DNA from: Lysobacter alkalisoli | GTDB lineage: Bacteria > Pseudomonadota > Gammaproteobacteria > Xanthomonadales > Xanthomonadaceae | Reading direction: 5' to 3' | Length of the DNA: 64,000 nt | NCBI RefSeq assembly: GCF_006547045.1 | Contig: NZ_CP041242.1 | Coordinates: 1,932,001-1,996,000 of the forward strand | In this document: in pieces, positions 55,952 through 64,000 of the stretch | How positions within the stretch are numbered: the first letter of the stretch is position 1 | Layout of the letters: each line of letters opens with the position of its first letter | The notes under the pieces: generated by a model | Seen by the model: the letters and a program-made list of their open reading frames with translations, nothing else | The model's database searches: none | What the model was told of the DNA's origin: nothing | Made by a program: the position numbers and the translations under genes

Positions 55952-57108
55952 CAGCCGCCCCGAGTGCTGTTGTAGAGTTGCTCCAGCATCTCGTTACTGA
56001 CCGTCATCACCCGGGAGCTGGCCTGGTAGCCACGCTGGATGATGATCATGTCGGCGAACTCCTGGGTCAGGTCGACGTTGGACATTTCCAGGCTGCCATC
56101 CGCGATACGGCCGAAGCGCCCGTCCCCGGGACGGCCAATCTCGCGTTCATTCGTCGCCGCGCCCGACACCATACGGCCTGCGGTCATCCGTAGGGCGCTC
56201 TCGTCGGGGAATGTCGCCAAGGCGATCTGCGGTCCTTGCTGCTTCTCCGTTTCCGAATAGATCAGCTGAAGCACGCCCTTCTCGTCGAATGACAGATCGC
56301 TCAAGCCCAGCACGCCATGCCCGTCAACGCTTCTTGTCGCAAGATTCGTCGCCATGCCGCTCAACGATGTGGCGCCATCGAGTGCGCCAGGGGTTCCGAA
56401 ATTCAGGACGACGGACTGGTTCGTTCCGTTGTAGGTCAGATCAAGCGTCAGCTCGCTGAAGCCCGTCAAGGGTGTTCCATCAGTCCGGAACCTGATCTCC
56501 CCGCTCCCGACCGTTGCCCCGCTTTCATCCACCACCGTTACCAGAAAGCTGCCCGGCGTAGCGCTGCTGTTGTTGGTAAACGTGGCTGATAGCGTATGAG
56601 CCGCGCCTGTCGGGTCATACATCACGATGGAGTTGACCGAGGTGGTGGTCGAACCGGGCGCGAGGTTGCCGGCGAAGCGCACTTGTGTCGATGGTTCCGC
56701 AGCCAGGCTGCGATAGGTGTCGATGTCGATGGATACCAAGCTTCCCCCTTCATCCAGGCCCATGACCTCGAAACCTGAGACGGTGTCCACAAGGATCCCG
56801 TCGTCGTTGAAGCGGAACTGGCCCGCCCGGGTGTAGTGCAGGTTGCCGTCGGCATCGCGCAGGACGAAGAAGCCATCGCCGTCCACCGCCAGATCGGTGG
56901 CATTACCGGTCTGACGAATATCGCCTGCCGTAGACCGCATGCCTTCGCCTGCGACGCGAACACCACGGCTCCCATTGATGTTGGAGAAAAAGGAGTCGCT
57001 TCCCCGGAAGCCCGGGGTGTTCATGTTGGAGATGTTGTTGCTGACGGTATTGAGGCTCTTCGAGAAACTGAAGAGGCCCGAGAGACTGTTGAAAAGAGCT
57101 TGGAACAC
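55951..57108 (-). CDS. flgE: Flagellar hook protein FlgE
   Basis: A 385-residue axial protein. The N-terminus (LNTVSNNISNMNTPGFRGSD) and C-terminus (SNVDLTQEFADMIIIQRGYQ, ASSRVMTVSNEMLEQL) are the conserved D0/D1 rod-hook motifs; AVDGDGFFVLRDADGNLHYTR is the flagellar basal-body/hook signature. The middle holds the variable hook domains. It follows flgD, its capping protein, by 18 bases. Confidence 0.92.
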   Translation of the reverse strand: MFQALFNSLSGLFSFSKSLNTVSNNISNMNTPGFRGSDSFFSNINGSRGVRVAGEGMRSTAGDIRQTGNATDLAVDGDGFFVLRDADGNLHYTRAGQFRFNDDGILVDTVSGFEVMGLDEGGSLVSIDIDTYRSLAAEPSTQVRFAGNLAPGSTTTSVNSIVMYDPTGAAHTLSATFTNNSSATPGSFLVTVVDESGATVGSGEIRFRTDGTPLTGFSELTLDLTYNGTNQSVVLNFGTPGALDGATSLSGMATNLATRSVDGHGVLGLSDLSFDEKGVLQLIYSETEKQQGPQIALATFPDESALRMTAGRMVSGAATNEREIGRPGDGRFGRIADGSLEMSNVDLTQEFADMIIIQRGYQASSRVMTVSNEMLEQLYNSTRGG

Positions 57109-57126
57109 GGCGACGTCCTCAACTGA

Positions 57127-57543
57127 TCAAGGCTTGACAAGGGTGACTTGCGAGAGGCGGACCCCGGTGATCACTTGATCTTCGGAATCCCTCACGCTGA
57201 TCTGCGGCCCCGATGTCGTGAATTGGACTGCAATGACGGTTCCGGACAGGGGCACCCCCATGCCGGCGACATCGACCTGGCGATTGAGCAGGGCGATGGC
57301 CTGCGAGGTGGCATTCATCGATAACAGGTCGTTGGTGTTCTGGCTGGTCTGGCGCGACTGTTCCAGCGCCGTGAACTGTGCCAGCTGGGCCAGGAATTCC
57401 CGGTTGTCGACTGGCTCGAGTGGATCCTGGAACTGCAGCTGGGCCAGAAACAGCTTGATGAAGTCTTCCTGGTCGATCGTGTTGTTCTGGGTCAACGTCG
57501 CGTCCTGCGGGTTGACGACACCGCCAATGGCATCAACAGGCAT
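57127..57543 (-). CDS. flgD: Hook-capping scaffold FlgD, short form
   Basis: A 138-residue protein. The conserved FlgD N-domain is clear (DQEDFIKLFLAQLQFQDPLE, PVDNREFLAQLAQFTALEQS). The region after it is only about 70 residues, where typical FlgD (about 220 residues) carries a full Ig/Tudor-like hook-cap region. Starts in the fliK stop (TGATG). Confidence 0.85.
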   Translation of the reverse strand: MPVDAIGGVVNPQDATLTQNNTIDQEDFIKLFLAQLQFQDPLEPVDNREFLAQLAQFTALEQSRQTSQNTNDLLSMNATSQAIALLNRQVDVAGMGVPLSGTVIAVQFTTSGPQISVRDSEDQVITGVRLSQVTLVKP

Positions 57544-58240
57544 CAGTATTCCTCCAGTGCCTTCGGGGTTGGTGCCCGCCACAACTCACGGGCATTGATC
57601 ACGATCCGTCCAACCTCCAACCCCTGCTCGCGGGCGCCTGTACGGATCAATTCGACGACCCGGCGAGCGGTCGCGTCATCCAGTCGGTAATCGCGGACCC
57701 AAATGGCGGCATCACCCTCGGGGCGCTCCAGCCACCGAACGAGACGTTCCAGCCAGGAAGCAGCCATGCCCACGCAGTCTGTCCGCGAACGATGGTCTCG
57801 GGAGCGTCATTCCCCGCCTGCACATGCATTGGGAACTGCCCGTGGATCGGCCTTCCCGGATTGAGGTTGGTCTGCAAACCGGGAACCGGGCCCGACCTTG
57901 GGTTAACGGAGCCGAGCGGCACTCGCGGCATCGACGCTGCATGGCCCTCGCCTACGTCCCCGGATTGTTGCGCGCTGTCGAATGGAAGTCCCATACGCAG
58001 GCATTGGGCCAAGGGCCCCTTGGCCACAAGACGCCACGGGTTAGCCGTGAGGATCACATGGCCCTCATTGCCCAATTCGATCTCGACTTCCAACACCGGG
58101 TTCGCGCCCGTCGGCTCCGTTGTCGTGCCCGTAGAGGCTGGAGTAGACCGCAATACATTCATGAAATCACCCTGCCCGGCCGACATTGTCGAGCCGGTGG
58201 CAGGCGCGGCGGGTTGCAGCATTTCGAGTCTTTCAATCAC
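57543..58240 (-). CDS. fliK: FliK-like hook-length protein; apparent -1 frameshift
   Basis: Two frames are joined here. From GTG 58240, which overlaps fliJ, one frame runs 197 residues to 57647. The better C-terminal sequence, WLERLVRWLERPEGDAAIWV-RDYRL..., lies in the -1 frame and ends at 57543. Adding one base in the C3 run at 57769-57771 (G3 on the coding strand) would give one 232-residue protein reading GQTAW-GMAASWLERLVRW. Position between fliJ and flgD and the low-complexity N-terminus fit FliK, but sequence similarity is weak. Whether the break is real is unknown. Confidence 0.55.
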
Positions 58241-58685
58241 CAGACAGCCTCCTGGCCGATGCAAGCAGGTCGGCCATGCGATCGAATGTGAGCTTGTCGG
58301 TCCGCTCCTGCTCGGCGACAAGCACGCGTCCGTGGCGCGCCTGGACGGCGCGGGTCTGGGCCCGGGCCTCGAGGTGCGTACTACGGCATTGCATTTCATG
58401 GACCTGTGCCGCCTCCACGGTCAGGCAGTGCTCATCGAGCACGTCGGCCGTATTGGTTTCAAGCTGGGCAAGCAACTCGATGATCGCGATATCCAGCCGC
58501 TCGCCGCGGAGCAAATCGCCGCGTCGAGCCTGCAGGTAGTCGAGGCTTTTCTGCGCCTTCGCCAATGCATCCTGCGCACGTGCGGTATCGGCACGGGCTT
58601 GACGGTACTCGCTGGCTGTACCCGACTCCCGGAACTCCCGCCAGCGCAGCAGACTGGACAGCCCCTTCAACGTCGCCTCGCTCAC
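58233..58685 (-). CDS. fliJ: Flagellar export chaperone FliJ
   Basis: A 150-residue almost wholly coiled-coil protein (EYRQARADTARAQDALAKAQ, LEARAQTRAVQARHGRVLVA) in the fliJ position directly after fliI, overlapping it by four bases. FliJ binds the FliI ATPase ring and escorts substrates to the gate. Confidence 0.82.
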   Translation of the reverse strand: MSEATLKGLSSLLRWREFRESGTASEYRQARADTARAQDALAKAQKSLDYLQARRGDLLRGERLDIAIIELLAQLETNTADVLDEHCLTVEAAQVHEMQCRSTHLEARAQTRAVQARHGRVLVAEQERTDKLTFDRMADLLASARRLSGD

Positions 58686-60007
58686 GATGCCTGTCCCCCT
58701 AGGACTTTCGACAGCTGCGAGTAGGCTTCCTGGCGACCGGTGAACTCAACAGGACGTTGTTGCATCAACCGGTCCAAGCCCGGTTTGAGGTCCACCGCCT
58801 GATCCAGGGCGGTGTTGACGCCGCGCTGGTGGGCGCCCAGCTCGATCAGATCACGTGACGCCGCATACGTCGCAAGGTGGCGTTTGGCCTCGCGCGCCAG
58901 TTCGGCTTCGCCTTCGGTTGCAACATGGTCCATGAGGCGGCTCGCGCTGTACAAAGGGTCGATGGCCGGATGATGGCCGCGCGCCGCCAGATCGCGATCG
59001 AGCACGATGTGCCCGTCCAGGATCGCCCGCATGTGGTCGGTTATCGGCTCCTTCATGTCATCGCCCTCCACCAGCACGCTGTAGACGCCCGTGATGGCGC
59101 CCGAGGTGCGCAACCTGCCGCAGCGCTCCAACAGCTTGGGCAACTGGCTGAAGACCGAGGGGGTATAGCCGCGGAAGGTCGGCGGCTCCCCCACCGCAAG
59201 GCCGACCTCGCGTTGCGCCATCGCAAAGCGTGTCATCGAATCGACGATCAACAGCACCGACTTGCCCTGGTCGCGGAAGTACTCGGCCATCGCATGGGCC
59301 GCGTGGGCGGCATGGGCGCGCACCAGCGCCGGCTCGTCGGAGGTGGCGACGACCACGACGGAACGCTTGAGTCCCTCGGGTCCCAGCGCGCCGACAAGAA
59401 AATCGCCCACCTCACGTCCGCGCTCGCCGACCAGAGCCAGCACAGTCACGTCCGCACTCACCTGCCGCGCCAGCATGCCCAGCAGTGTGCTCTTGCCGAC
59501 ACCGCTCCCCGCGAACACACCCACACGCTGCCCAACGCCGAGCGTCAGTAGGGTATCGATGATCCGCACCCCGGTTTCCAGTGCAGTGTCGATCGGCGCG
59601 CGCTGCATCGGGTTGATGGGCTCGCGATACAAGGGGTAATGGCTCGCATGCACGATGGCCGGTCCCTCATCCAGCGGTTCGCTGAAGGCATTCACCACCC
59701 GGCCCAGCAGCCCGTCCCCGACTGGGACATTCAACGGCTTGCCCGTAGCATGAATCAGGCTCTCTGTCGAAATACCGCCCAGGTGGCCATAAGGCATCAG
59801 CAGCACATGTTCCTTGCGGAACCCGACCACTTCCGCCTGGACCGGAGGCGACGCCTCCCGCGGCTCAATCAGACACAACTCTCCCAGGCGCGCGTCGGGG
59901 CCTTCGGCCTCGATGACTAATCCGTTGAACGACACGACACGACCGAGCCTGCGACCCATGGGTGCGGATTCTATGGCGCGGCATAGTCGAGTCGACAGTG
60001 GTGTCAT
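58682..60007 (-). CDS. fliI: Flagellar export ATPase FliI
   Basis: A 441-residue ATPase. Walker A GSGVGKS near residues 167-173, catalytic-site segments ALVGERGREVGDFL and SVLLIVDSMTRFAMAQREVG (Walker B), and YSVLVEGDDMKEPITDHMRA, which separates the type III ATPases from F1. Length normal and all key residues present, so active export is expected. Confidence 0.96.
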   Translation of the reverse strand: MTPLSTRLCRAIESAPMGRRLGRVVSFNGLVIEAEGPDARLGELCLIEPREASPPVQAEVVGFRKEHVLLMPYGHLGGISTESLIHATGKPLNVPVGDGLLGRVVNAFSEPLDEGPAIVHASHYPLYREPINPMQRAPIDTALETGVRIIDTLLTLGVGQRVGVFAGSGVGKSTLLGMLARQVSADVTVLALVGERGREVGDFLVGALGPEGLKRSVVVVATSDEPALVRAHAAHAAHAMAEYFRDQGKSVLLIVDSMTRFAMAQREVGLAVGEPPTFRGYTPSVFSQLPKLLERCGRLRTSGAITGVYSVLVEGDDMKEPITDHMRAILDGHIVLDRDLAARGHHPAIDPLYSASRLMDHVATEGEAELAREAKRHLATYAASRDLIELGAHQRGVNTALDQAVDLKPGLDRLMQQRPVEFTGRQEAYSQLSKVLGGQAS

Positions 60008-60702
60008 GGCGTGGTGGCTCCAGCCCGGACGGCATCAAGCAAAGCCCTCTTGAGCGCTTCCAGGCGGACATCCAGCCCGGCGTCATACACACCTTTGTGG
60101 GTTTCAAGGCGACACTGCCCGGGCAACAACCGAGCATCTACCTCAACACTGACACCGCTGATCGCATCAAGCTCAGGGGCCCCATGTCCCGTCAAGGGAC
60201 TGACGCGCACCACCACCGGCCGCTGCTGGTACTCCTCGAGGGCTTGGCGGGAAACCTGCGCAATCAACTTGTCTTCGACCGCCGCATTGCCAAGCAGTCG
60301 CGTGACGCTTGCGAATGTCGCCTCAATCACCACCTGCTCCAGGCGACTTTCAAGCTCATCGACAGCCGCCGGCAGCGCTTCCAGGAGCCCCACCAATCGT
60401 TCATTCGTCTCCGCCAGGCGCGTGCGTTCACGGTCAAGGGCTTCCAACGCCTTGAGCTCGGCCCCGGCTACGCGAGTCTGCACCTCGACCTCGGCTTCAG
60501 CGACACCCTGTGCATATCCCTCGTTGCGAGCGGCCTGCAGCACACGCTCCCGCTCGACTTCAAGTTGGACCACGGGGTCGGGAGCAGGCATCTGCGCCGG
60601 TCCTTGTGCGGACCGGGTTTCCTTCTGGGCCTGTGCTGGCGCCTGCAGGAGAGTTGCCAGACCCTGGATGCGCGAAGTACTCGGGGCAATGCGCTGGATC
60701 AC
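60004..60702 (-). CDS. fliH: Flagellar assembly protein FliH
   Basis: A 232-residue peripheral stator of the export ATPase. A Pro/Gln-rich N-terminus is followed by a long coiled coil (VERERVLQAARNEGYAQGVA, EAEVEVQTRVAGAELKALEA) and the conserved C-domain (VIEATFASVTRLLGNAAVED, QALEEYQQRPVVVRVSP). ATGA-type overlaps link it to fliG and fliI. Confidence 0.9.
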   Translation of the reverse strand: MIQRIAPSTSRIQGLATLLQAPAQAQKETRSAQGPAQMPAPDPVVQLEVERERVLQAARNEGYAQGVAEAEVEVQTRVAGAELKALEALDRERTRLAETNERLVGLLEALPAAVDELESRLEQVVIEATFASVTRLLGNAAVEDKLIAQVSRQALEEYQQRPVVVRVSPLTGHGAPELDAISGVSVEVDARLLPGQCRLETHKGVYDAGLDVRLEALKRALLDAVRAGATTP

Positions 60703-61145
60703 GCAGCCTCCCTGTCCGGCTGGACGACATGCATGACTTCCGCCTTGACCGCTTCCAGCAACTTGGGCGGCATGGGTGAGAATCCTTGCAATTCATCCTT
60801 CACCTTGTCCGCATATGATGACTCGAGCAGGGACAGGCAGAACGCATGATTCACCCCTCCCCACACGGACAACACGCGCGCAAACCAAAGCGGCGGAAGT
60901 TGTCCAGACAATGCCATCAGCTGATTCAGATCGATTGAGGTTTGTGTGGTAAGTCCTCGTACTTCATCGGCCAACAGTATTTGAGCGAGGTCAGAAACAG
61001 GCAGCGGCAATGCTTCGAGCTCTGCGACCAGCCTACGCACGGAACGCGCCGAGGCCGCCGGCAGGCGTGCCAGCAGGTGGCGACGATCTCCCTTGCGTAA
61101 AGTCACCAACAGCAAGGCGCACTTGCGCTCTCCCAGCGTGCTCAC
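60699..61145 (-). CDS. fliG: FliG-like switch protein, strongly shortened
   Basis: A 148-residue protein in the fliG position between fliF and fliH. GTG 61145 overlaps the fliF stop as GTGA. The opening ERKCALLLVTLRKGDRRHLL-ARLP resembles the FliG N-domain that binds FliF (typical KAAILLLSLGEDAAAEVLKH-L). FliG is usually about 330 residues; the armadillo middle and the torque-generating charged C-terminal helix seem to be missing. No frameshifted continuation is visible, because fliH follows at once. It may anchor the sorting ring to the MS ring without driving rotation (inference). Confidence 0.65.
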   Translation of the reverse strand: MSTLGERKCALLLVTLRKGDRRHLLARLPAASARSVRRLVAELEALPLPVSDLAQILLADEVRGLTTQTSIDLNQLMALSGQLPPLWFARVLSVWGGVNHAFCLSLLESSYADKVKDELQGFSPMPPKLLEAVKAEVMHVVQPDREAA

Positions 61146-62523
61146 GACAACGTCCCACCTTCGGCTAGCCAACCGCGCAGCTTGCTCAACACAGCCTCAC
61201 GCTCCTCGGCCCGAAGCTTGCGGGGACGCGATTGCATTGCGATGGCACCGATCACGCCGATCAGCAGTCCAAGCGCCGCGGCAAGGCCCCACACCCAAAC
61301 TCTGTCCCTCATGGGCTCCGCAGGCGTCAGGACTTCGTCAACGATGACTTCATCAGGAACAGCGTCAAGCTCGGTGGCGGGGATTGGGGCAGTTTGCCAG
61401 CCTTCGTGCCGTCCCACGCGGGAAACTTCCAGCCTATCGCCACGCTCGGGTTCGATACCAGCCGAAGCAGCCACCAGAGAGCGAATCCGTGCCACCTGCC
61501 GCTCATCCAGTGCAGGTGGCAACAGGACCGCGACTGACAAGCGCTCGATTCGCCCTGGCGCTCGGGAGATTTCCGCTCTGGTCGTGCCATGCACGAACTC
61601 GGACTCCTCCTGGCTCTCGCTCACGCCGTTGCCATTGGGTGAGTCCGAAGAATTGACGCGCTTGCGCACCAGAAGTCCATCGCCGCCAAGCCCATAAGTC
61701 AGGGGGCGCTCGCTGACCTCATGTACCGCATCGAAGTTCAGTACCGCATCCACCGACACATGGAACTGTTCAATGCTCAGGATACGGCCGAGCAGTTCAT
61801 TCACCCGCGCCCGGATCCTGGTTTCGAGTCTGGCCTCCTCGTCATCGCGCTCCAACAACCCCTGCCCGCCCGCTACTTCCGATGAACCACCCGCGAGCAG
61901 GGCACCCGACGAATCGAGAACCACCACCTGATCGGCCGACAGTCCCTCGACCGCCGAAGCCACAAGATTGCGGATACCGCTGATCTGTTGCCGACCCAGC
62001 GACTCGCCCGGATGCAAGCCGACCGCAATGGATGCCTTCGAAGCTTCGCGCTCGCCCACGAACAGCCCGGGGCGCCGGATGGTCAGATGCACACGCGTCG
62101 TTTCCACGGCAGGCAGCGACGCAATCGTCCGCTCGATCTCACCCTGCAGAGCACGCTGGAAGTTCACCCTTTGGGCAAACTCAGTCACGCCGAAGTCCGA
62201 ATCGTCGAACAGCTCGAATCCGACATGCCCCCGCGTGGAACACCTGCAGAAACCAGACGCATGCGAGTCTCGTAAACAAGGTTCGCTGGCACGGTGATGC
62301 CCGCTCCCCCATTAACGAACTCGTACGGCACCTTCCATTCCATCAACGACTGGGAGATTTCAGCAGCATCTGCCTCCCGCAGACTCCCGAACAACAGTTG
62401 TTGTCGCGGCGACAGCGCCCACCACAGCATTCCGATGGTCAGCAACGCAATCAGCCCGGTGCCGATCCAGAGCCATGTGCGAGCCCGGGGCTCCATGGAA
62501 GAAAGAAAATTATTGAAGTCCAT
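61142..62523 (-). CDS. fliF: MS-ring protein FliF; apparent -1 frameshift
   Basis: Two frames encode one FliF. 62523-62185 gives the N-terminal membrane helix (TWLWIGTGLIALLTIGMLWW) and ring-building motif 1, up to VSAGVPRGG. The -1 frame continues with VGFELFDDSDFGVTEFAQRV-NFQRALQGE and runs to 61142 with the C-terminal helix (VWVWGLAAALGLLIGVIGAI). The switch is at the C5 run 62228-62232 (G5 on the coding strand); one added base restores a 460-residue protein. It is shorter than the usual 530-570 residues. Confidence 0.88.
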
Positions 62524-62533
62524 GACGATCCAA

Positions 62534-62833
62534 TCAGAGCTGCATGCGCATCAGTTCCTGGTAGGCCTCCAGCAGGCGATTCCGCGCCTCGGCCATCAGG
62601 GTCAGGTCCATCCGGGCCCGCTCCATCGTGATCATCACGTCATGGAGGGGGATGTCCTCCCCGGCCGCCAGTGCCCGGAGCTGTGTGTCGGCAGCCCGGA
62701 GACTGGTATCGACACGGTTCATGCCTTCACCCAGCACGGCGGAAAAATCCATGCCCGTGGGGCGCTCAGACCGGATCGCGTTGGACAGTGGCAAGTCGCC
62801 CCCAACCGGGGCAATGGCCTGGATCGACATCAT
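62534..62833 (-). CDS. fliE: Hook-basal body junction protein FliE
   Basis: A 99-residue protein joining the MS ring to the rod. The C-terminal signature is DVMITMERARMDLTLMAEAR, NRLLEAYQELMRMQL. ATGATG at the start overlaps the flgC stop; either Met could be used. Confidence 0.92.
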   Translation of the reverse strand: MMSIQAIAPVGGDLPLSNAIRSERPTGMDFSAVLGEGMNRVDTSLRAADTQLRALAAGEDIPLHDVMITMERARMDLTLMAEARNRLLEAYQELMRMQL

Positions 62834-63222
62834 TTGGCTCCAATCTCAAGTGCACGCAACAGCATGCTGCGCAGCAGGTTGTAGGACCGCACATTGGCCT
62901 CGTAACTGCGGCTGGCCGTCATGAGCGTGGTCATTTCCTGCACGTGGTCGGTGTCGGGATAGCGGACCATCCCCGCCTCGTTGGCGAGAGGATGGGATGG
63001 ATCGTGTACCTCGCGTACACCTGCCGGGTGTTGCACCAGCGCAGCGGGCGCGAGCATCTGCCCGAAATTCAAAGGGCTGGCGTCCACACGCCATTGGTTT
63101 GATACCTGGCCCGGCTGTATCGGAACGTTGGCTATCGCGATGTTCCTGCTGGAGGCATCCAGCCGCATCCGCTCGTAGTTCAATCCCGCGCGGGCGGAAG
63201 CCAGAATTGCATCGATCGACAT
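62830..63222 (-). CDS. flgC: Proximal rod protein FlgC
   Basis: A 130-residue rod subunit. The N-terminus (SARAGLNYERMRLDASSRNI-AIANV) and C-terminus (VQEMTTLMTASRSYEANVRS-YNLLRSMLLRALEIG) are the conserved rod motifs. Normal length. It follows flgB by three bases. Confidence 0.94.
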   Translation of the reverse strand: MSIDAILASARAGLNYERMRLDASSRNIAIANVPIQPGQVSNQWRVDASPLNFGQMLAPAALVQHPAGVREVHDPSHPLANEAGMVRYPDTDHVQEMTTLMTASRSYEANVRSYNLLRSMLLRALEIGAK

Positions 63223-63225
63223 CGG

Positions 63226-63606
63226 TCAGCTCCTGCCTGTGATGGCCAGGCGCATGAGGCCGAAATGGCGGCTCAGTGCGTCGCTCAGTGCCTGATACTT
63301 GAGCGCCGCCGTCGACATGTCGCCGATCTGTTCATCCATCCGGATCGATTCCCCTGTAGAAATCGGATGGGCCGAACGCGCTTGGGCTTCGGCATGGCGC
63401 AGTTGTGCTGCGGCCTCGGGACCGTTTGAGCGCGCGGCCGCTGCGAGCGCGTTGTAGACTCCGGAAAAATCCGTTCGCATTGCGCTCGCACCAGGCATGC
63501 CCGCATTGGCCACGTTGGCGCTGGCTACGCGCGCCTTCAATTCCTGCAGGCTGAGCGCCAGACGTACCGCTTCGATGGTCAGTTCATTGCTCATCATATC
63601 CCTCAC
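63226..63606 (-). CDS. flgB: Proximal rod protein FlgB
   Basis: A 126-residue rod subunit. LALSLQELKARVASANVANA-GMPGA and MDEQIGDMSTAALKYQALSD-ALSRHFGLMRLAI are the FlgB landmarks. Three possible Met starts (63606, 63597, 63594); the first overlaps the flgI stop as ATGA-type. Confidence 0.93.
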   Translation of the reverse strand: MRDMMSNELTIEAVRLALSLQELKARVASANVANAGMPGASAMRTDFSGVYNALAAAARSNGPEAAAQLRHAEAQARSAHPISTGESIRMDEQIGDMSTAALKYQALSDALSRHFGLMRLAITGRS

Positions 63607-64000
63607 TGAATCACCAGCTCACCATCCAGTGCGCCGGCGGCCTTGATCGACTGCAATACCGCGATCACGTCACGCGTGCTCAAGCGGATGGCGCGCATCG
63701 AAGTCACCAAATCTGCCACCGTGGCGCCTTCGGGCACCTCTACCAACTGTGCTTCCGGCTCCCCGGCACGGATGCTGGTGTGCGGGATCGCGATCGAAGC
63801 GATACTGCTGCCAGGTCGCACGAACACTCCCTCCGGTTGCGACACCGTGTAGTCCGTCCGGATCTCGACCTTCAGCTCACCATGGGACACGCTGACCGCA
63901 CCCAGGCGAACATCACCTCCTGCTACGACCGTGCCGGTCCGTTCGTTCACGACCACCCTCGACTTGCGCTGCAACACGACACTGGCGTTCTCCAAGCGTG
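63603..64000 (-). CDS. flgI: Flagellar P-ring protein FlgI, C-terminal part (cut by window edge)
   Basis: The frame is open to the right edge, so only the last 130 or so residues are visible. RKSRVVVNERTGTVVAGGDV-RLGAVSVSHG and the ending TRDVIAVLQSIKAAGALDGE-LVI are unmistakable FlgI features. FlgI forms the periplasmic P ring around the rod. Its presence shows that envelope-ring genes are part of this operon. Confidence 0.92.
   Translation of the reverse strand, partial: RLENASVVLQRKSRVVVNERTGTVVAGGDVRLGAVSVSHGELKVEIRTDYTVSQPEGVFVRPGSSIASIAIPHTSIRAGEPEAQLVEVPEGATVADLVTSMRAIRLSTRDVIAVLQSIKAAGALDGELVIQ

Noticed and set aside
53109-64000. Possibility that the export cluster is a non-flagellar injectisome (T3SS)
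   Set aside because: Rod, hook, FliE and P-ring genes and a FliA-type sigma factor are present, and no secretin, needle or translocon gene is seen. The short FliM/FliG-like proteins are T3SS-like only in size.

Overview
The window is high-GC gammaproteobacterial chromosome. The gene set and order (serC-pheA-hisC-aroA, rluC divergent from rne, a GacA/UvrY regulator, an ECF sigma factor paired with a TPR Ser/Thr kinase, many secreted hydrolases) suggest the Xanthomonadaceae/Lysobacteraceae, perhaps a Lysobacter- or Luteimonas-like organism. That placement is inferred from gene content; no rRNA is present.

Layout. 1-10 kb: the end of an alpha/beta hydrolase, a TraB-family membrane protein, and a leftward adaptor-RND-RND efflux operon. 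10-16 kb: two small c-type cytochromes, a DUF4242-like protein, a Pro-rich membrane protein, nfuA, phhB, a TonB-C lipoprotein and rluC. 16-25 kb: rne, a structured gap, a gacA/uvrY-type regulator, an M28 peptidase, tag, tRNA-Ser, and a divergent LysR/azoR pair. 24.7-34 kb: an ECF sigma/kinase pair followed by four exported proteins. Two of these carry five-fold tandem repeats resembling Bacterial Tandem Repeat Domain 1 (BTRD1), one fused to an M23 peptidase and one to a beta-lactamase-fold serine hydrolase. Three of the four share one upstream two-box element. 34-41 kb: serS, a split TonB-like gene and the leftward serC-pheA-hisC-aroA group. 41-52.5 kb: msrP and msrQ separated by a secreted subtilase, an FHA protein, two PHA-granule genes, a PhoX phosphatase with a Pho-box-like site, and an acyl-CoA-binding protein/TetR pair. 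52.6-64 kb: tRNA-Val, an IS3-type remnant, then a tightly overlapping leftward flagellar operon (flgI-flgB-flgC-fliE-fliF-fliG-fliH-fliI-fliJ-fliK-flgD-flgE-fliM-fliN-fliO-fliP-sigma28) running off the right edge.

Main points. (1) The BTRD1 locus looks like a small secreted-effector regulon lying beside a kinase-linked ECF sigma factor. (2) The flagellar operon encodes very short FliG- and FliM-like switch proteins and a short FlgD, so it may be a reduced flagellar export system. (3) Four genes (tonB-like, subtilase, fliK, fliF) are broken, and each would be repaired by adding one base. Consensus errors, recent decay or frameshifting are all possible, and this must be settled before the genes are interpreted. 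(4) Long inverted repeats of one family sit between two convergent gene pairs.
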